Below, piece by piece: positions 35,948-44,808 of a DNA stretch of 51,115 nt. This stretch comes from Bacillota bacterium. Its GTDB lineage: Bacteria > Bacillota_I > Bacilli_A > RFN20 > CAG-826. A program made the position numbers and the translations under genes. Positions within the stretch are counted from its first letter, which is position 1; each line of letters begins with the position of its first letter. The notes beneath the pieces were generated by a model. It searched no databases. It had not been told where the DNA came from and was given only the letters and a program-made list of their open reading frames with translations. Location of the stretch: NCBI GenBank assembly GCA_030831415.1, contig JAURLC010000061.1, positions 1 to 51,115 of the forward strand, in the 5' to 3' direction.

Positions 35948-36622
35948 TCATGTTTTCGTTGGTCGGCTTATTGCAAAGGCCTCAATATGAGAAAAACCAA
36001 CGGTACGAAGGTGAGAAATCATCATTTTCATCGTTTCACCAGAAGTCACAACATCATCAACAATGATAATACGTTTTTTCAATGGAAATCTTTGCATGAG
36101 ATGGCGATTAAACCAAACATGATCACGTATTTTTTTTCGCATGAAATACGGTTGATCACTCTGTTTATAATCATCGGTTTTTTCAAAGGGTTGAATGAGG
36201 TTAGGGTGAAAGGAAAAAATTTTTCTTAGAGGGGAAAAACTTCGTTGTTCTTCTTGTTTTACATTCCTAGGGGCAAGAACCAGGAGAGCATTCCAGTATG
36301 AGAGAATGAACCACCATCGATAACCCCAGAAAAACGTTCGACTAAGGGCTTGCTCCCCCAACCCTTTGAACCGATAAAGTAACCCCTCCATAAATTCATC
36401 GTAATGAAACAAAACAGTCAGTTTTACTTTTTGAATCGTGAGCTTTTGAAGATAACGCTTTCTTGAATGATCACAACGTGAACAGATCCAATAAGCTTTT
36501 TTCCATTCGCTAGATTTCTCAAGAAAACATAGTTGACACGTGTTGATTGGCAAACTGAAGGCGTTTTTGACTTGCGTCCATCGCTTTTGTAAGAATTTGA
36601 CTAAAGACAACCACTTCTCCAT
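35948..36622 (-). CDS. comFC: ComFC-like competence protein (phosphoribosyltransferase fold)
   Basis: This 224-residue protein is needed for DNA uptake in competent Firmicutes and works with ComFA. It has an N-terminal zinc ribbon, CQLC (about 29-32) and CSRC (about 47-50), and the PRPP-loop motif 'RIIIVDDVVTSGET' at about 185-198. ATG 36622 has a near-perfect AGGAGG six bases upstream but overlaps comFA by 104 bases in another frame. The extra about 24 residues before the zinc ribbon are unusual. A TTG nearer the zinc ribbon could be the true start. Confidence 0.85.
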   Translation of the reverse strand: MEKWLSLVKFLQKRWTQVKNAFSLPINTCQLCFLEKSSEWKKAYWICSRCDHSRKRYLQKLTIQKVKLTVLFHYDEFMEGLLYRFKGLGEQALSRTFFWGYRWWFILSYWNALLVLAPRNVKQEEQRSFSPLRKIFSFHPNLIQPFEKTDDYKQSDQPYFMRKKIRDHVWFNRHLMQRFPLKKRIIIVDDVVTSGETMKMMISHLRTVGFSHIEAFAISRPTKT

Positions 36623-37688
36623 AAGGATCCTCCTTCTTTCGTCCTACTCTTCCCGCCATTTGAATGAGTGTTTTTTCCTCCATTAACGGATGATCACCAA
36701 AAGCGATGATCACTTGTAAATGCACTAAGGTAATCCCTCGCTCAAGAATGGACGTACTAACCAAGTAAGATAACCGCCCTTGCTTGAAGGCATCGATATC
36801 TTGATCACGGGTTTTTGTACTCGCGTGAACCCATTTCCCTTTTTTACAAAACAAAAACAACCATTGAAACAACCGTTGTCCATGAGCAAGGGTAGGAACA
36901 AAAATAAGGACGGGTTTTCCTTGTTTTATCCAGCGAGTTAACAAATCTAATATCCAACCATAACTAAGCCATTCCCACATGCGTATAAATCGAAATATTG
37001 GCATCGCAATGCCATGATGACGTGTATACAAATGTTCCACTATTCCCCCTTGTTTTCTAAAAGAATCCAACACAAAGGAAGAAAATGTGGCGGATAAATA
37101 AATAATCGACCCTTTACGTGATCGTTTCACCATTTGTTTTAATAACCGATTACCCGTGTAAGGGAATGCATCCACTTCATCAAAGACAATAAGGTCAAAA
37201 TATGCTTCATATCGATACAATTGATGCGTGGTTAGAACAGTAATATCTCCGATAAGTTCGTCATTATGACCTCCAAACACCTCAATACAGCTACTGTTAG
37301 GGAAGGCTTGTTTTAGTCGGGGAAATAATTCGCGAACAACATCGCGTCGGGGAATAACAAACGCCACCTTTCCTCCTTGATTTAAACAAGACAAAATGGA
37401 TGCAAAAACAATTTCGGTTTTTCCACTCCCAGTGACAGCATCGACCATCACATCCTCATGGTTTTCTATCGCTTTTAAAAGTTTTGAAGATAAGCGTTCT
37501 TGCTCATCTGTTAAGGAATAACTTAACCTTAGTATGTGTGTTTTCTTCATCCCTTGTTCTGGATGTATAGGGGGGACTTGATAAGGTATACACACACGAC
37601 AAGGAGAAATGGACTGGTCAGCATCAAAAAGTTCGGGTCGGTCATTGCCACAAAATGAACAACGGACAAAAGTTTTCACTCTTATCAA
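36519..37688 (-). CDS. comFA: ComFA-like ATPase for DNA uptake
   Basis: ComFA is a DEAD-type ATPase that powers import of single-stranded DNA during transformation. It has 389 residues from TTG 37688 or 386 from GTG 37679. Four cysteines near the start (CSFC, CRVC) form its zinc finger. Walker A is 'VTGSGKTE', the DEAD-box variant 'FDEVDAFP', then 'IYLSATFS', and a motif VI-like 'QMAGRVGRKKEDPYGEVVVF' near the end. No good ribosome-binding site precedes either start. It is preceded by rpiB (27-base gap) and overlaps comFC. Competence genes for the uptake pilus (comG) are not in the window. Confidence 0.9.
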   Translation of the reverse strand: MIRVKTFVRCSFCGNDRPELFDADQSISPCRVCIPYQVPPIHPEQGMKKTHILRLSYSLTDEQERLSSKLLKAIENHEDVMVDAVTGSGKTEIVFASILSCLNQGGKVAFVIPRRDVVRELFPRLKQAFPNSSCIEVFGGHNDELIGDITVLTTHQLYRYEAYFDLIVFDEVDAFPYTGNRLLKQMVKRSRKGSIIYLSATFSSFVLDSFRKQGGIVEHLYTRHHGIAMPIFRFIRMWEWLSYGWILDLLTRWIKQGKPVLIFVPTLAHGQRLFQWLFLFCKKGKWVHASTKTRDQDIDAFKQGRLSYLVSTSILERGITLVHLQVIIAFGDHPLMEEKTLIQMAGRVGRKKEDPYGEVVVFSQILTKAMDASQKRLQFANQHVSTMFS

Positions 37689-37715
37689 TAGGTCAAGAAA
37701 TAAGTAAAAGACGGA

Positions 37716-38168
37716 TTATTTAAAATTTTCTTTTTCGTAATCGGCAATTAGGTCTAACCGAACTTGGTGTCGACCACCTTCAAAAGGAGTGGTTAAAAAC
37801 AGATCAATTCTTCGAATCATGTCTTTAATAGTCATATATCGAGCACCAAAAGCAAGTAAATTGGCATTATTGTCAATGCGTGCACGTTGGGTCGCCTCAT
37901 CATGATAGCCTAATGCACATCGTGCGCCTTTTACTTTATTACTTGCTATCGATACCCCCATTCCAGAACCACACAATAAAATACCAAAATCAAATTCCCC
38001 ACTGGCAACGCGTTCAGATGCAGAAATCGCGTATTCAGGATAATGACACGAACCTTCGTTGAACGTTCCACCATCTTCTACGATCCAACCAATCTTACTT
38101 CGTAAATGATCTAAAAGAATTTTCTTAGTCGCAAAACCAGCATGGTCACTTGCAAGAATTAATTTCAT
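37716..38168 (-). CDS. rpiB: Ribose-5-phosphate isomerase B (RpiB/LacAB family)
   Basis: RpiB interconverts ribose-5-phosphate and ribulose-5-phosphate. It has 150 residues. 'ASDHAGFATKK' near the start contributes the phosphate site, and Cys66 in 'LLCGSGMGVSIASNKVKG' is the usual catalytic cysteine. His98 in 'GYHDEATQRAR' is the matching acid/base. RBS AGAGGA lies six bases before ATG. LacA/LacB-type activity cannot be excluded from sequence, but the location after prmC matches the Bacillus ywlF (rpiB) neighbourhood. Confidence 0.93.
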   Translation of the reverse strand: MKLILASDHAGFATKKILLDHLRSKIGWIVEDGGTFNEGSCHYPEYAISASERVASGEFDFGILLCGSGMGVSIASNKVKGARCALGYHDEATQRARIDNNANLLAFGARYMTIKDMIRRIDLFLTTPFEGGRHQVRLDLIADYEKENFK

Positions 38169-38185
38169 AGGTTATCCTCTAACTC

Positions 38186-39013
38186 TTATTTTATACGTTT
38201 TCGTTCAATCCAGGCAAAACGAACCTTTTGATTAATATCGCGAATCCATTCAATACTGACATCTAATGAATGGTGATGAAGAAACATTTCCATCCATGGT
38301 TTCCATCCTTCAAACAACTCAAAAGCAACAAACCGAAGGGTTGGTATCGTATTGAAAGCACGCAATATTGGATCAAAAAGTGACTCATCTTGTTTAGATA
38401 ATAAAGCGTGATGAGGTTCATATGCCCATACGCTTTCATCGATGGTTTTGGGGTCAAGAATGTAAGGAGGATTACTAACAATCCCTTCAATTGGTTCATC
38501 AACCCACGGTTGTAAGTCCGAACCCTTTCGAAAATCGATATGGACGTTTAAATTATTAGCATTTTGCTTGGCAACTTCCAACGCCTTCGAATCGATGTCG
38601 GAAGCACCAACGGACCATTCCTGTCGAAGTTTTTTAAGGGTACATGCAATCGCACCGCTACCGGTACCAATATCAATTATATGAAGTGTTTGTTTCATCG
38701 ATTTGGTTTTTTCTAAAACGAGATTTATAAGTTCTTCAGTTTCTGGCCGAGGAATCAAAACGTTAGGGTTAACAATAAAACGATGCTGAAAAAAAGTAGA
38801 AGATTCGACAATGTAAGCGATAGGTTCACCTTTGATTAATCTTGCTAAACGATTAGAAAATACCGATGTTGGTTGCCATGGTGAATCCAAATGTAGAAGC
38901 AATTCATCGTGAGTTTTAAAGGAGGTTTCAAATAAAATGAGTTCTCTAATGTCAAAAGCAGTCAATCCGGGAGTTTTGAGTAACTCCTTATAAAGCTTAC
39001 CTAGTGTAGACAA
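38186..39013 (-). CDS. prmC: Release factor glutamine N5-methyltransferase
   Basis: PrmC methylates the Gln of the GGQ motif in RF1 and RF2. It has 275 residues. The SAM site is 'DIGTGSG' (114-120), and NPPY (181-184) binds the target Gln. 'LIPRPETEEL' is a further family motif. The start is TTG at 39013, with GGAGAA eight bases upstream inside the last codons of prfA; no ATG is available near. Being directly after prfA, and in the same operon as prfB, it serves both release factors of this window. Confidence 0.94.
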   Translation of the reverse strand: MSTLGKLYKELLKTPGLTAFDIRELILFETSFKTHDELLLHLDSPWQPTSVFSNRLARLIKGEPIAYIVESSTFFQHRFIVNPNVLIPRPETEELINLVLEKTKSMKQTLHIIDIGTGSGAIACTLKKLRQEWSVGASDIDSKALEVAKQNANNLNVHIDFRKGSDLQPWVDEPIEGIVSNPPYILDPKTIDESVWAYEPHHALLSKQDESLFDPILRAFNTIPTLRFVAFELFEGWKPWMEMFLHHHSLDVSIEWIRDINQKVRFAWIERKRIK

Positions 39014-39016
39014 GAC

Positions 39017-40078
39017 TTATTCTCCGGCAAGTTTTTGTTGTTGGTCGAAGTGGTTAAGTGCCTCCAAAATATCATCCAAATCACCTTCCATCACACGATC
39101 AAGTTTTTGGATTGTAAACCCGATTCGGTGATCAGTGACACGATTTTGTGGATAGTTGTACGTACGAATTTTTTCACTTCGTTCACCCGTACCCACCTTC
39201 AATTTGCGTTCGTTTCCGATTTTTTCATCAATTTCTGCCTGTTTGTGGGCTTGAAGTTTGGCATATAACATTTTCATTGCTAAATCACGATTTTGCATTT
39301 GTGATTTTTCAATTTGGCATGATACGACGATACCAGTGGGTAGATGAGTAATACGAACTGCAGATTCTGTTTTGTTAACATTTTGTCCACCTGCACCTTG
39401 GGAACGATACGTGTCCACTTGCAAGTCGGATGTATTAATCGTGATATCTACTTCTTCAGCTTCTGGCATGACGAGAACTGTCGCTGTGGACGTATGAATA
39501 CGACCCGATGCTTCAGTTTCAGGAACGCGTTGGACACGATGGGCTCCCGATTCGAATTTCAAACGAGAATAAACATTTTCTCCCTTTACTAAAAAGGTGA
39601 TGGTCGATTGACCAGCAGCATCGGAAATCATTTGAATTTTCCATCCATTCTCCTCACAAAATTTGGTGTACATTCGAAATAAATCATTGGCGAAGATAAA
39701 GGCTTCATCACCACCTGCTGCGCCACGAATTTCAACGACAATATTTTTATCATCATTGGGGTCGCGAGGCACTAACAGAACTTTAATTTTATCGAGTAAT
39801 CTTAATTGTTCTTGATCAAGTCGTTCGATTTCTGAACGACCCAAATTAGAAATTTCAGGGTCTTTATCTTCCTTCATAAGCATTGCATCTTCAAGATTGT
39901 GTTGGTTGGCTTCAAATTGATTGAATACTTGAACCACATCATCTAAAAAAGAGCGTTCTTTTGATAACGTTTTAAATTGACGAGAATCAGATAAGACTTG
40001 TGGATCTAAAAGTAAGTCATCCACAACTTTGAGACGTTCGCGCATTGTGATTAATCTACTTTTTAAATGTTCTTCCAT
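39017..40078 (-). CDS. prfA: Peptide chain release factor 1
   Basis: RF1 ends translation at UAA and UAG. It has 353 residues from ATG 40078, with AAGG five bases upstream; the open frame extends to 40177 but the extra 33 residues do not resemble RF1. The GGQ motif is in 'GAGGQNVNKTES', and the family sequence 'EIRGAAGGDEA' and 'RVPETEASGRIHTSTATV' are clear. The promoter (TTGTAT-16-TAAGAT with TGG before the -10, 40119-40092) lies between it and divergent dnaX, giving a leader of only about seven bases. Confidence 0.97.
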   Translation of the reverse strand: MEEHLKSRLITMRERLKVVDDLLLDPQVLSDSRQFKTLSKERSFLDDVVQVFNQFEANQHNLEDAMLMKEDKDPEISNLGRSEIERLDQEQLRLLDKIKVLLVPRDPNDDKNIVVEIRGAAGGDEAFIFANDLFRMYTKFCEENGWKIQMISDAAGQSTITFLVKGENVYSRLKFESGAHRVQRVPETEASGRIHTSTATVLVMPEAEEVDITINTSDLQVDTYRSQGAGGQNVNKTESAVRITHLPTGIVVSCQIEKSQMQNRDLAMKMLYAKLQAHKQAEIDEKIGNERKLKVGTGERSEKIRTYNYPQNRVTDHRIGFTIQKLDRVMEGDLDDILEALNHFDQQQKLAGE

Positions 40079-40091
40079 AATTACCTTGATT

Positions 40092-40119
40092 ATCTTACCA
40101 TAAATCCTTAAATATACAA
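40092..40119 (-). promoter_or_regulatory. prfA operon promoter
   Basis: On the minus strand, TTGTAT (40119-40114) and TAAGAT (40097-40092) are 16 bases apart and TGG precedes the -10 (extended type). This promoter would drive the run prfA to uvrB. It faces the dnaX promoter in the 105-base divergent gap. Confidence 0.6.
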
Positions 40120-40163
40120 TTTTAAACCACGTTTTTAGGGTTTCTTTTACCCCTCTAATTATG

Positions 40164-40169
40164 TATAAT
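40164..40169 (+). promoter_or_regulatory. dnaX promoter -10
   Basis: A perfect TATAAT lies 14 bases before ATG 40184. The likely transcript start is about 40176, giving a leader of about eight bases without a ribosome-binding site. The -35 region (TTTCTT, 40141-40146) is weak. Confidence 0.6.
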
Positions 40170-40183
40170 TTAGTCAATCATTT

Positions 40184-41788
40184 ATGGCATATAAAGCACT
40201 ATATCGAACGTATCGTCCTCAAACTTTTTCTGAAGTTGCAGGGCAAGAAGCGATTGTAAAAACTCTTCAAAACGCTTTAATTTCTAATAAACTTTCCCAT
40301 GCTTATTTGTTTTCTGGTCCGCGAGGTACCGGAAAAACAACCATGGCCAAATTATTTGCCAAGTCACTAAACTGTGAACAGGGTGTTGGGCATCAATGCA
40401 ACACTTGTGAAAATTGCTTACTCATTAAACAAAATGCTCATCCCGATGTTATTGAAATTGATGCTGCCAGTAATAATGGTGTTGAAGAGGTTCGTGAACT
40501 CATTGATAAAGTAAAATATTCCCCGATCAAAGGAAAATATAAAGTTTATATTATCGATGAAGTTCACATGATGACTTCTTCCGCCTTCAACGCCCTTTTA
40601 AAGACACTGGAAGAACCACCTTCACATGTAATTTTCATCCTTGCGACAACAGAACCCCATAAAATTATTCCTACCATCTTGTCTCGATGCCAACGATATG
40701 ATTTTGGAAAGGTCTCTTCTCCCGCAATTTTAGAACGGTTACAACATGTACTTTCCAAAGAAAATATTCATGTTGAATCTGCTGCTCTAGACATGATTAT
40801 TCAACTTTCAGAAGGGGGAATGCGCGATGCACTTTCCCTACTTGACCAAGCTATCGCTTTTGCTGGAGAAACCATTACCGAAAAGGATATTCTTCAACTC
40901 TTTGGGATGATTTCTAAGAGCGAAAAATTAAACCTAATTGAATCGTTTGCGAATAAACAAGCAGCAAGATTTATTCAATTAACTGATCACTTTATTCAAC
41001 TTGGTATTGATGAAAAACGTTTCTTAAATGAATTAATTGATGTATTAAAAGATGTTTTGATTTTATTTAAAACAAAAGACCAAACGTTGTTAAGAACACT
41101 GAACGAAGAAGATGTGAATCGATTATTAAATGCTATTACGATTGAACAAACGGAGAGGCTCTTAGACGTGATGTTTTATTTACTTTCTGATTTCAAAGTC
41201 AACGGACATTGGTTACGAATGTTTCAATTACGTGGTTTAACACTCATAGAAAAAGTACAGGATAACGTCAAAACTAGTCTTGAACATAAAGCAAAACCAT
41301 CACTTTCTCCATCAAAGGCTTCACCAACATTCTCTTCAACACCTTCACAATCCACCATCACTGAAGAAGGCGAAAGTCTTTATATTGATGATTTAAACAT
41401 TATAAAGATCATGGTTGATGGTAACAAAGAAGCTAAACAAAGTTTATTAAAAGAATGGGATCAGCTCGACACTTTAATGCTTGATGACCATGTTGGGGCT
41501 ACAGCAACCTTACTCAAAGATGGAAAACCATATGTATTAAGTGAGCACGTTTTAATTCTCGAGTACGACAACCCCCTTCTTGCAAGCAAAGTCAATCGTG
41601 TTGTGAATCAAAGTGCCCTACAAGATCTTCTTGCAAACCTTTATCCCGAACCCGTACTAATCTATGCAGTCAATCGGCAAGAATCGTTAAAATTAAACAA
41701 ACTTTTTTTAGATCTTCGTCAACTCGGAAAATTACCTGTACGTGTACAAACACCGCCTTCGGTAAAAAATTGGAAATTTAATTCATGA
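40184..41788 (+). CDS. dnaX: DNA polymerase III subunit gamma/tau
   Basis: DnaX is the clamp-loader ATPase that loads the beta clamp in replication. It has 534 residues. Walker A is 'GPRGTGKTT' (45-53), zinc-binding cysteines are in 'LNCEQGVGHQCNTCENC' (about 62-78), 'VYIIDEVHM' is Walker B, and 'ALLKTLEEPPSHVIF' follows. A Ser/Pro-rich linker (about 365-390) and a C-terminal domain of about 130 residues suggest a tau-like form. I see no frameshift site that would make gamma. It starts the operon dnaX-recR-tmk-holB-ricT-rsmI; in Bacillus ebfC (yaaK) stands between dnaX and recR but is absent here. Confidence 0.97.
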   Translation: MAYKALYRTYRPQTFSEVAGQEAIVKTLQNALISNKLSHAYLFSGPRGTGKTTMAKLFAKSLNCEQGVGHQCNTCENCLLIKQNAHPDVIEIDAASNNGVEEVRELIDKVKYSPIKGKYKVYIIDEVHMMTSSAFNALLKTLEEPPSHVIFILATTEPHKIIPTILSRCQRYDFGKVSSPAILERLQHVLSKENIHVESAALDMIIQLSEGGMRDALSLLDQAIAFAGETITEKDILQLFGMISKSEKLNLIESFANKQAARFIQLTDHFIQLGIDEKRFLNELIDVLKDVLILFKTKDQTLLRTLNEEDVNRLLNAITIEQTERLLDVMFYLLSDFKVNGHWLRMFQLRGLTLIEKVQDNVKTSLEHKAKPSLSPSKASPTFSSTPSQSTITEEGESLYIDDLNIIKIMVDGNKEAKQSLLKEWDQLDTLMLDDHVGATATLLKDGKPYVLSEHVLILEYDNPLLASKVNRVVNQSALQDLLANLYPEPVLIYAVNRQESLKLNKLFLDLRQLGKLPVRVQTPPSVKNWKFNS

Positions 41789-42390
41789 AACCACTCAAAT
41801 CGTTACAACAATTAACCGAATCGTTCCATAAGTTGCCAGGTGTTGGTTTAAAATCAGCTGAGCGAATGGCACAAGCGGTTCTTACATTACCCGAAGACGA
41901 TGTTATCGCTTTTTCCGATGCTTTAAAACATGTCAAGTCCTCCATTCATGCATGTCCTACCTGTGGACTCTTTACAGAGGAAAAAGTATGTGAAATTTGT
42001 CAATCTTCACGTCCATTTGAAACATTGGTGGTCGTGAGTTTTCCAAAAGATGTCTTTGCTTTTGAACGGCTAGAAGACGTTCAATTTCGTTACCATGTTT
42101 TAGGAGGGGTTTTATCCGCCTCAAAAGGAATTCAAGTTCAAGATTTACATCTTCCTCAACTTTTTCAACGCCTTGAAAAGGAAGGTTTTAAAGAAATTAT
42201 TTTGGCGATGAATCCTACTTTAGAAGGAGAAACGACAGCACAATACCTTGCTGTTCTTCTAAAAAAACTACCCATCCGTGTCACTCGGCTTGGTTATGGA
42301 CTCCCCATGGGAGCTAACTTAGATTATGCAGATGCAATCACGTTATCAAAGGCGTTATCTGGTAGGACAAATCTTAAAGGAGACGAGTAA
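41785..42390 (+). CDS. recR: Recombination protein RecR
   Basis: RecR works with RecO (and RecF) to load RecA on gaps. It has 201 residues. An HhH region ('FHKLPGVGLKSAERMAQAVL'), a zinc finger (CPTC...CEIC, about 53-71), a Toprim domain ('TLVVVSFPKDVFAFE', 'EIILAMNPTLEGETTAQYL') and the end motif 'GLPMGANLDYADAITLSKAL' are all present. The start overlaps the dnaX stop by four bases (ATGA). Confidence 0.97.
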   Translation: MKPLKSLQQLTESFHKLPGVGLKSAERMAQAVLTLPEDDVIAFSDALKHVKSSIHACPTCGLFTEEKVCEICQSSRPFETLVVVSFPKDVFAFERLEDVQFRYHVLGGVLSASKGIQVQDLHLPQLFQRLEKEGFKEIILAMNPTLEGETTAQYLAVLLKKLPIRVTRLGYGLPMGANLDYADAITLSKALSGRTNLKGDE

Positions 42391-43007
42391 TGTTTATCAC
42401 ACTTGAAGGTCCAGAAGGTAGTGGAAAAACGTCCGTTATGAAAGTCGTTATTCGTCGTTTACAAGACGAAGGTTTTTCCATTATTGAAACGCGAGAACCC
42501 GGTGGGACAAACATTGCTGAGCAAATTCGTGATATTATTCTAGATCGAAAAAATTTATCCCTCGATGCTCGCGCTGAGGCGTTGTTATACGCTGCAAGTC
42601 GTCGGCAAAATTTAGTGGAGAAAATATGGCCCAGTATAAAGGCAGGTCACATTGTTATTTGTGATCGGTTTATAGACTCGAGTTTAGCTTATCAAGGTGG
42701 TGCACGAGGAATTGGCATTGAAGAAGTTCTCAATATTAATTTATTTGCAACCGAAGGGTCCTTTCCCGAATTAACGTTATTATTTGATATTGAACCCGAA
42801 CAAGGTCTTCGCCGTATCGCTGAAAACAAAAACCGAGAAATTAATCGGCTTGATTTAGAACGGTTGGATTTTCATCGTCAAGTACGCCAAACCTATTTAC
42901 AACTTGCCAAGCAATATCCCAATCGTATTGTAATCATTGATGCATCCTTGGCGTTAGAGAAGGTGATTGATAAGACGTATGACATCATCAAACAACGCTT
43001 AATATGA
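42390..43007 (+). CDS. tmk: Thymidylate kinase
   Basis: Tmk phosphorylates dTMP to dTDP. It has 205 residues. The P-loop is 'EGPEGSGKTS' (about 6-15), 'RDIILD' and 'DRFIDSSLAYQGGARGIG' (about 93-110) shape the dTMP site, and the LID helix follows. AAAGGAGA lies six bases before ATG; the gene overlaps recR by one base (TAATG). Confidence 0.97.
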   Translation: MFITLEGPEGSGKTSVMKVVIRRLQDEGFSIIETREPGGTNIAEQIRDIILDRKNLSLDARAEALLYAASRRQNLVEKIWPSIKAGHIVICDRFIDSSLAYQGGARGIGIEEVLNINLFATEGSFPELTLLFDIEPEQGLRRIAENKNREINRLDLERLDFHRQVRQTYLQLAKQYPNRIVIIDASLALEKVIDKTYDIIKQRLI

Positions 43008-43993
43008 TTGTTTCTGATTATTTAAAACAATTTCAGCCGCATTTATATACCTTATTTAGTCATGCGTTAAGCCATCAAAAATGGAGTCACGCCTATTTGT
43101 TATCTGGCGATCGCGGAATGCCGTTAAAAGAGGTTGCAATTTTTCTTGCCAAATCCCTTGTTTGTGAACACGGAAATCCTTTGGCGGATGAACAATGTAT
43201 GACGTGTCAGCGCATAAACCAAGGTGACTTTGTCGATTTAAAGTTTATGGATGGTGCGATAGGTTCAATAAAAAAACAGGATGTATTAGATTTAGAACAA
43301 TCGTTTTCTGTTAGTTCTTTAGAAATTTTTCAGCGACAAATCTATATTCTTCATCTTGTTGAAAATATGACGCCTGAAGCGGTTAATGCACTCCTCAAAT
43401 TCCTCGAAGAACCTCAACAAGAAATTTATGCCATTCTTACAACCGAAACGATTCATGCATTATTACCTACCATCATTTCTCGTTCCCAAGTCGTTCGATT
43501 TATTCCTCTACATCAAGATACATTTATACAAACTCTTATCGAAAAAGGGTTACCCGAGACCGACAGTATATTCGCTTCTTTTTTTTACACAACCATGGAT
43601 CAAGCTTCCGAGTGGATTCAAGGTTCTTTTTATCAACAAATTAAAAAACCGATGATGGAATGGTTAATGTTATTTGGTAAAAACACAACACAATTAAGAC
43701 TTTATTTTCGACAAATGTTACTCCCCCTCCTCACAACTCCAGAAGATGTAAAACAGTGGTTTGAACTTTTTATCATTTTGATTGAACAAAGTATGCATTT
43801 GTATTATCACGAAAAGGTACTATTAAAAAATGAACGTTCTGCGTTATTATTATTAAATGATGCCTTGCTATCCCATCAAGCAAGTATCGAATTGACAAGA
43901 GAAACGATTCTTCGCTTACGATTGCCTGTCAATTTACCCTTATTAATCGATCAATGGTTAATTCGCTTAACGAAAGGAATGCGCATTATATGA
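43004..43993 (+). CDS. holB: DNA polymerase III subunit delta'
   Basis: This is the stator subunit of the clamp loader, 329 residues. It resembles DnaX but its P-loop is degenerate ('SGDRGMPLKEVA'), as expected for delta'. 'MTPEAVNALLKFLEEPQQ' and 'LPTIISRSQVVRF' are typical. A zinc-type cysteine set (CEHG...CMTC) is kept. The start overlaps tmk by four bases. No ribosome-binding site, so translational coupling is likely. Confidence 0.94.
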   Translation: MIVSDYLKQFQPHLYTLFSHALSHQKWSHAYLLSGDRGMPLKEVAIFLAKSLVCEHGNPLADEQCMTCQRINQGDFVDLKFMDGAIGSIKKQDVLDLEQSFSVSSLEIFQRQIYILHLVENMTPEAVNALLKFLEEPQQEIYAILTTETIHALLPTIISRSQVVRFIPLHQDTFIQTLIEKGLPETDSIFASFFYTTMDQASEWIQGSFYQQIKKPMMEWLMLFGKNTTQLRLYFRQMLLPLLTTPEDVKQWFELFIILIEQSMHLYYHEKVLLKNERSALLLLNDALLSHQASIELTRETILRLRLPVNLPLLIDQWLIRLTKGMRII

Positions 43994-44808
43994 GTTCAGA
44001 TTATGTACTAGGTGTTCAATATCACCATCTGCCTAAAATTCACTATGTTCATTTTTCACAAGAAATCACCGTAAATGAATGGGTGATTGTAGATACCCCC
44101 AAAGGGCCTGAACTTGGACAAATTAAAAAACAGGCAGTTCCTATGGATACCTTTCCTAAACAATTTAGTTTAGACAGAGTGTTAAAAAAAGCAGAAACAA
44201 GCGACATTGAAAGATTCGAACATAACGAACAAGATGCAAAGGATGCATTTGCAAAGGCGAAGCAACTCGTTCGCTCACTTAATTTAAAAATGGATTTGTT
44301 TCGTGCTGAATATAATTTTGACCGATCGAAACTCTATTTTTCATTTGTTGCCGAAGAACGCGTTGATTTTCGTGAATTAGTCAAGGAACTCGCTGGAATG
44401 TTCCATACTCGAATCGACTTACGACAAGTGGGAGCAAGAGATCGCGCAAAATTATTAGGGGCCATTGGTGTGTGTGGTTTACCCCTATGCTGCACCACAT
44501 TTTTAAATGAATTTGACAATATTTCGATTAATCGAGCAAAAAACCAAATGTTATCGCTCAACATTCCTAAACTAACAGGTCATTGTGGGAAATTACTTTG
44601 TTGTTTGAAATACGAAGATGATGCTTATACCGAATTGAAGGAAACGCTTCCTAAAGTAGGAAGTCATTTTACGGTCAATTCGATTACGTATCGTGTGAGT
44701 TCAATGAATGTCCTCTCTCGTGTTATTAAACTACAATCTCCTGATCGTGATGTTTTGTTTATGCATGTGGATGACTTACGAAAACAAGGTCAGAAAGTCC
44801 ATGATTAG
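43990..44808 (+). CDS. ricT: PSP1-domain regulator (RicT/YaaT-like)
   Basis: RicT is part of the Y complex (RicA/RicF/RicT) that affects RNase Y, sporulation and competence in Bacillus. It has 272 residues. The PSP1 domain is in the first half; the cysteine motifs 'GVCGLPLCCTTFL' (about 159-171) and 'GHCGKLLCCLKYE' (about 198-210) bind an iron-sulfur cluster in the family. ATG 43990 overlaps the holB stop by four bases. An earlier ATG at 43954 would overlap holB by 40 bases and lacks family support. Confidence 0.93.
   Translation: MSSDYVLGVQYHHLPKIHYVHFSQEITVNEWVIVDTPKGPELGQIKKQAVPMDTFPKQFSLDRVLKKAETSDIERFEHNEQDAKDAFAKAKQLVRSLNLKMDLFRAEYNFDRSKLYFSFVAEERVDFRELVKELAGMFHTRIDLRQVGARDRAKLLGAIGVCGLPLCCTTFLNEFDNISINRAKNQMLSLNIPKLTGHCGKLLCCLKYEDDAYTELKETLPKVGSHFTVNSITYRVSSMNVLSRVIKLQSPDRDVLFMHVDDLRKQGQKVHD

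Noticed and set aside
39017..40177. Longer RF1 starting at 40177
   Set aside because: The extra 33 residues cover the promoter region and do not resemble RF1; ATG 40078 has AAGG upstream.
41240..41270. dnaX frameshift site for a gamma subunit
   Set aside because: Only a short AAAAAG run is present, without the A-AAA-AAG heptamer or a following hairpin.
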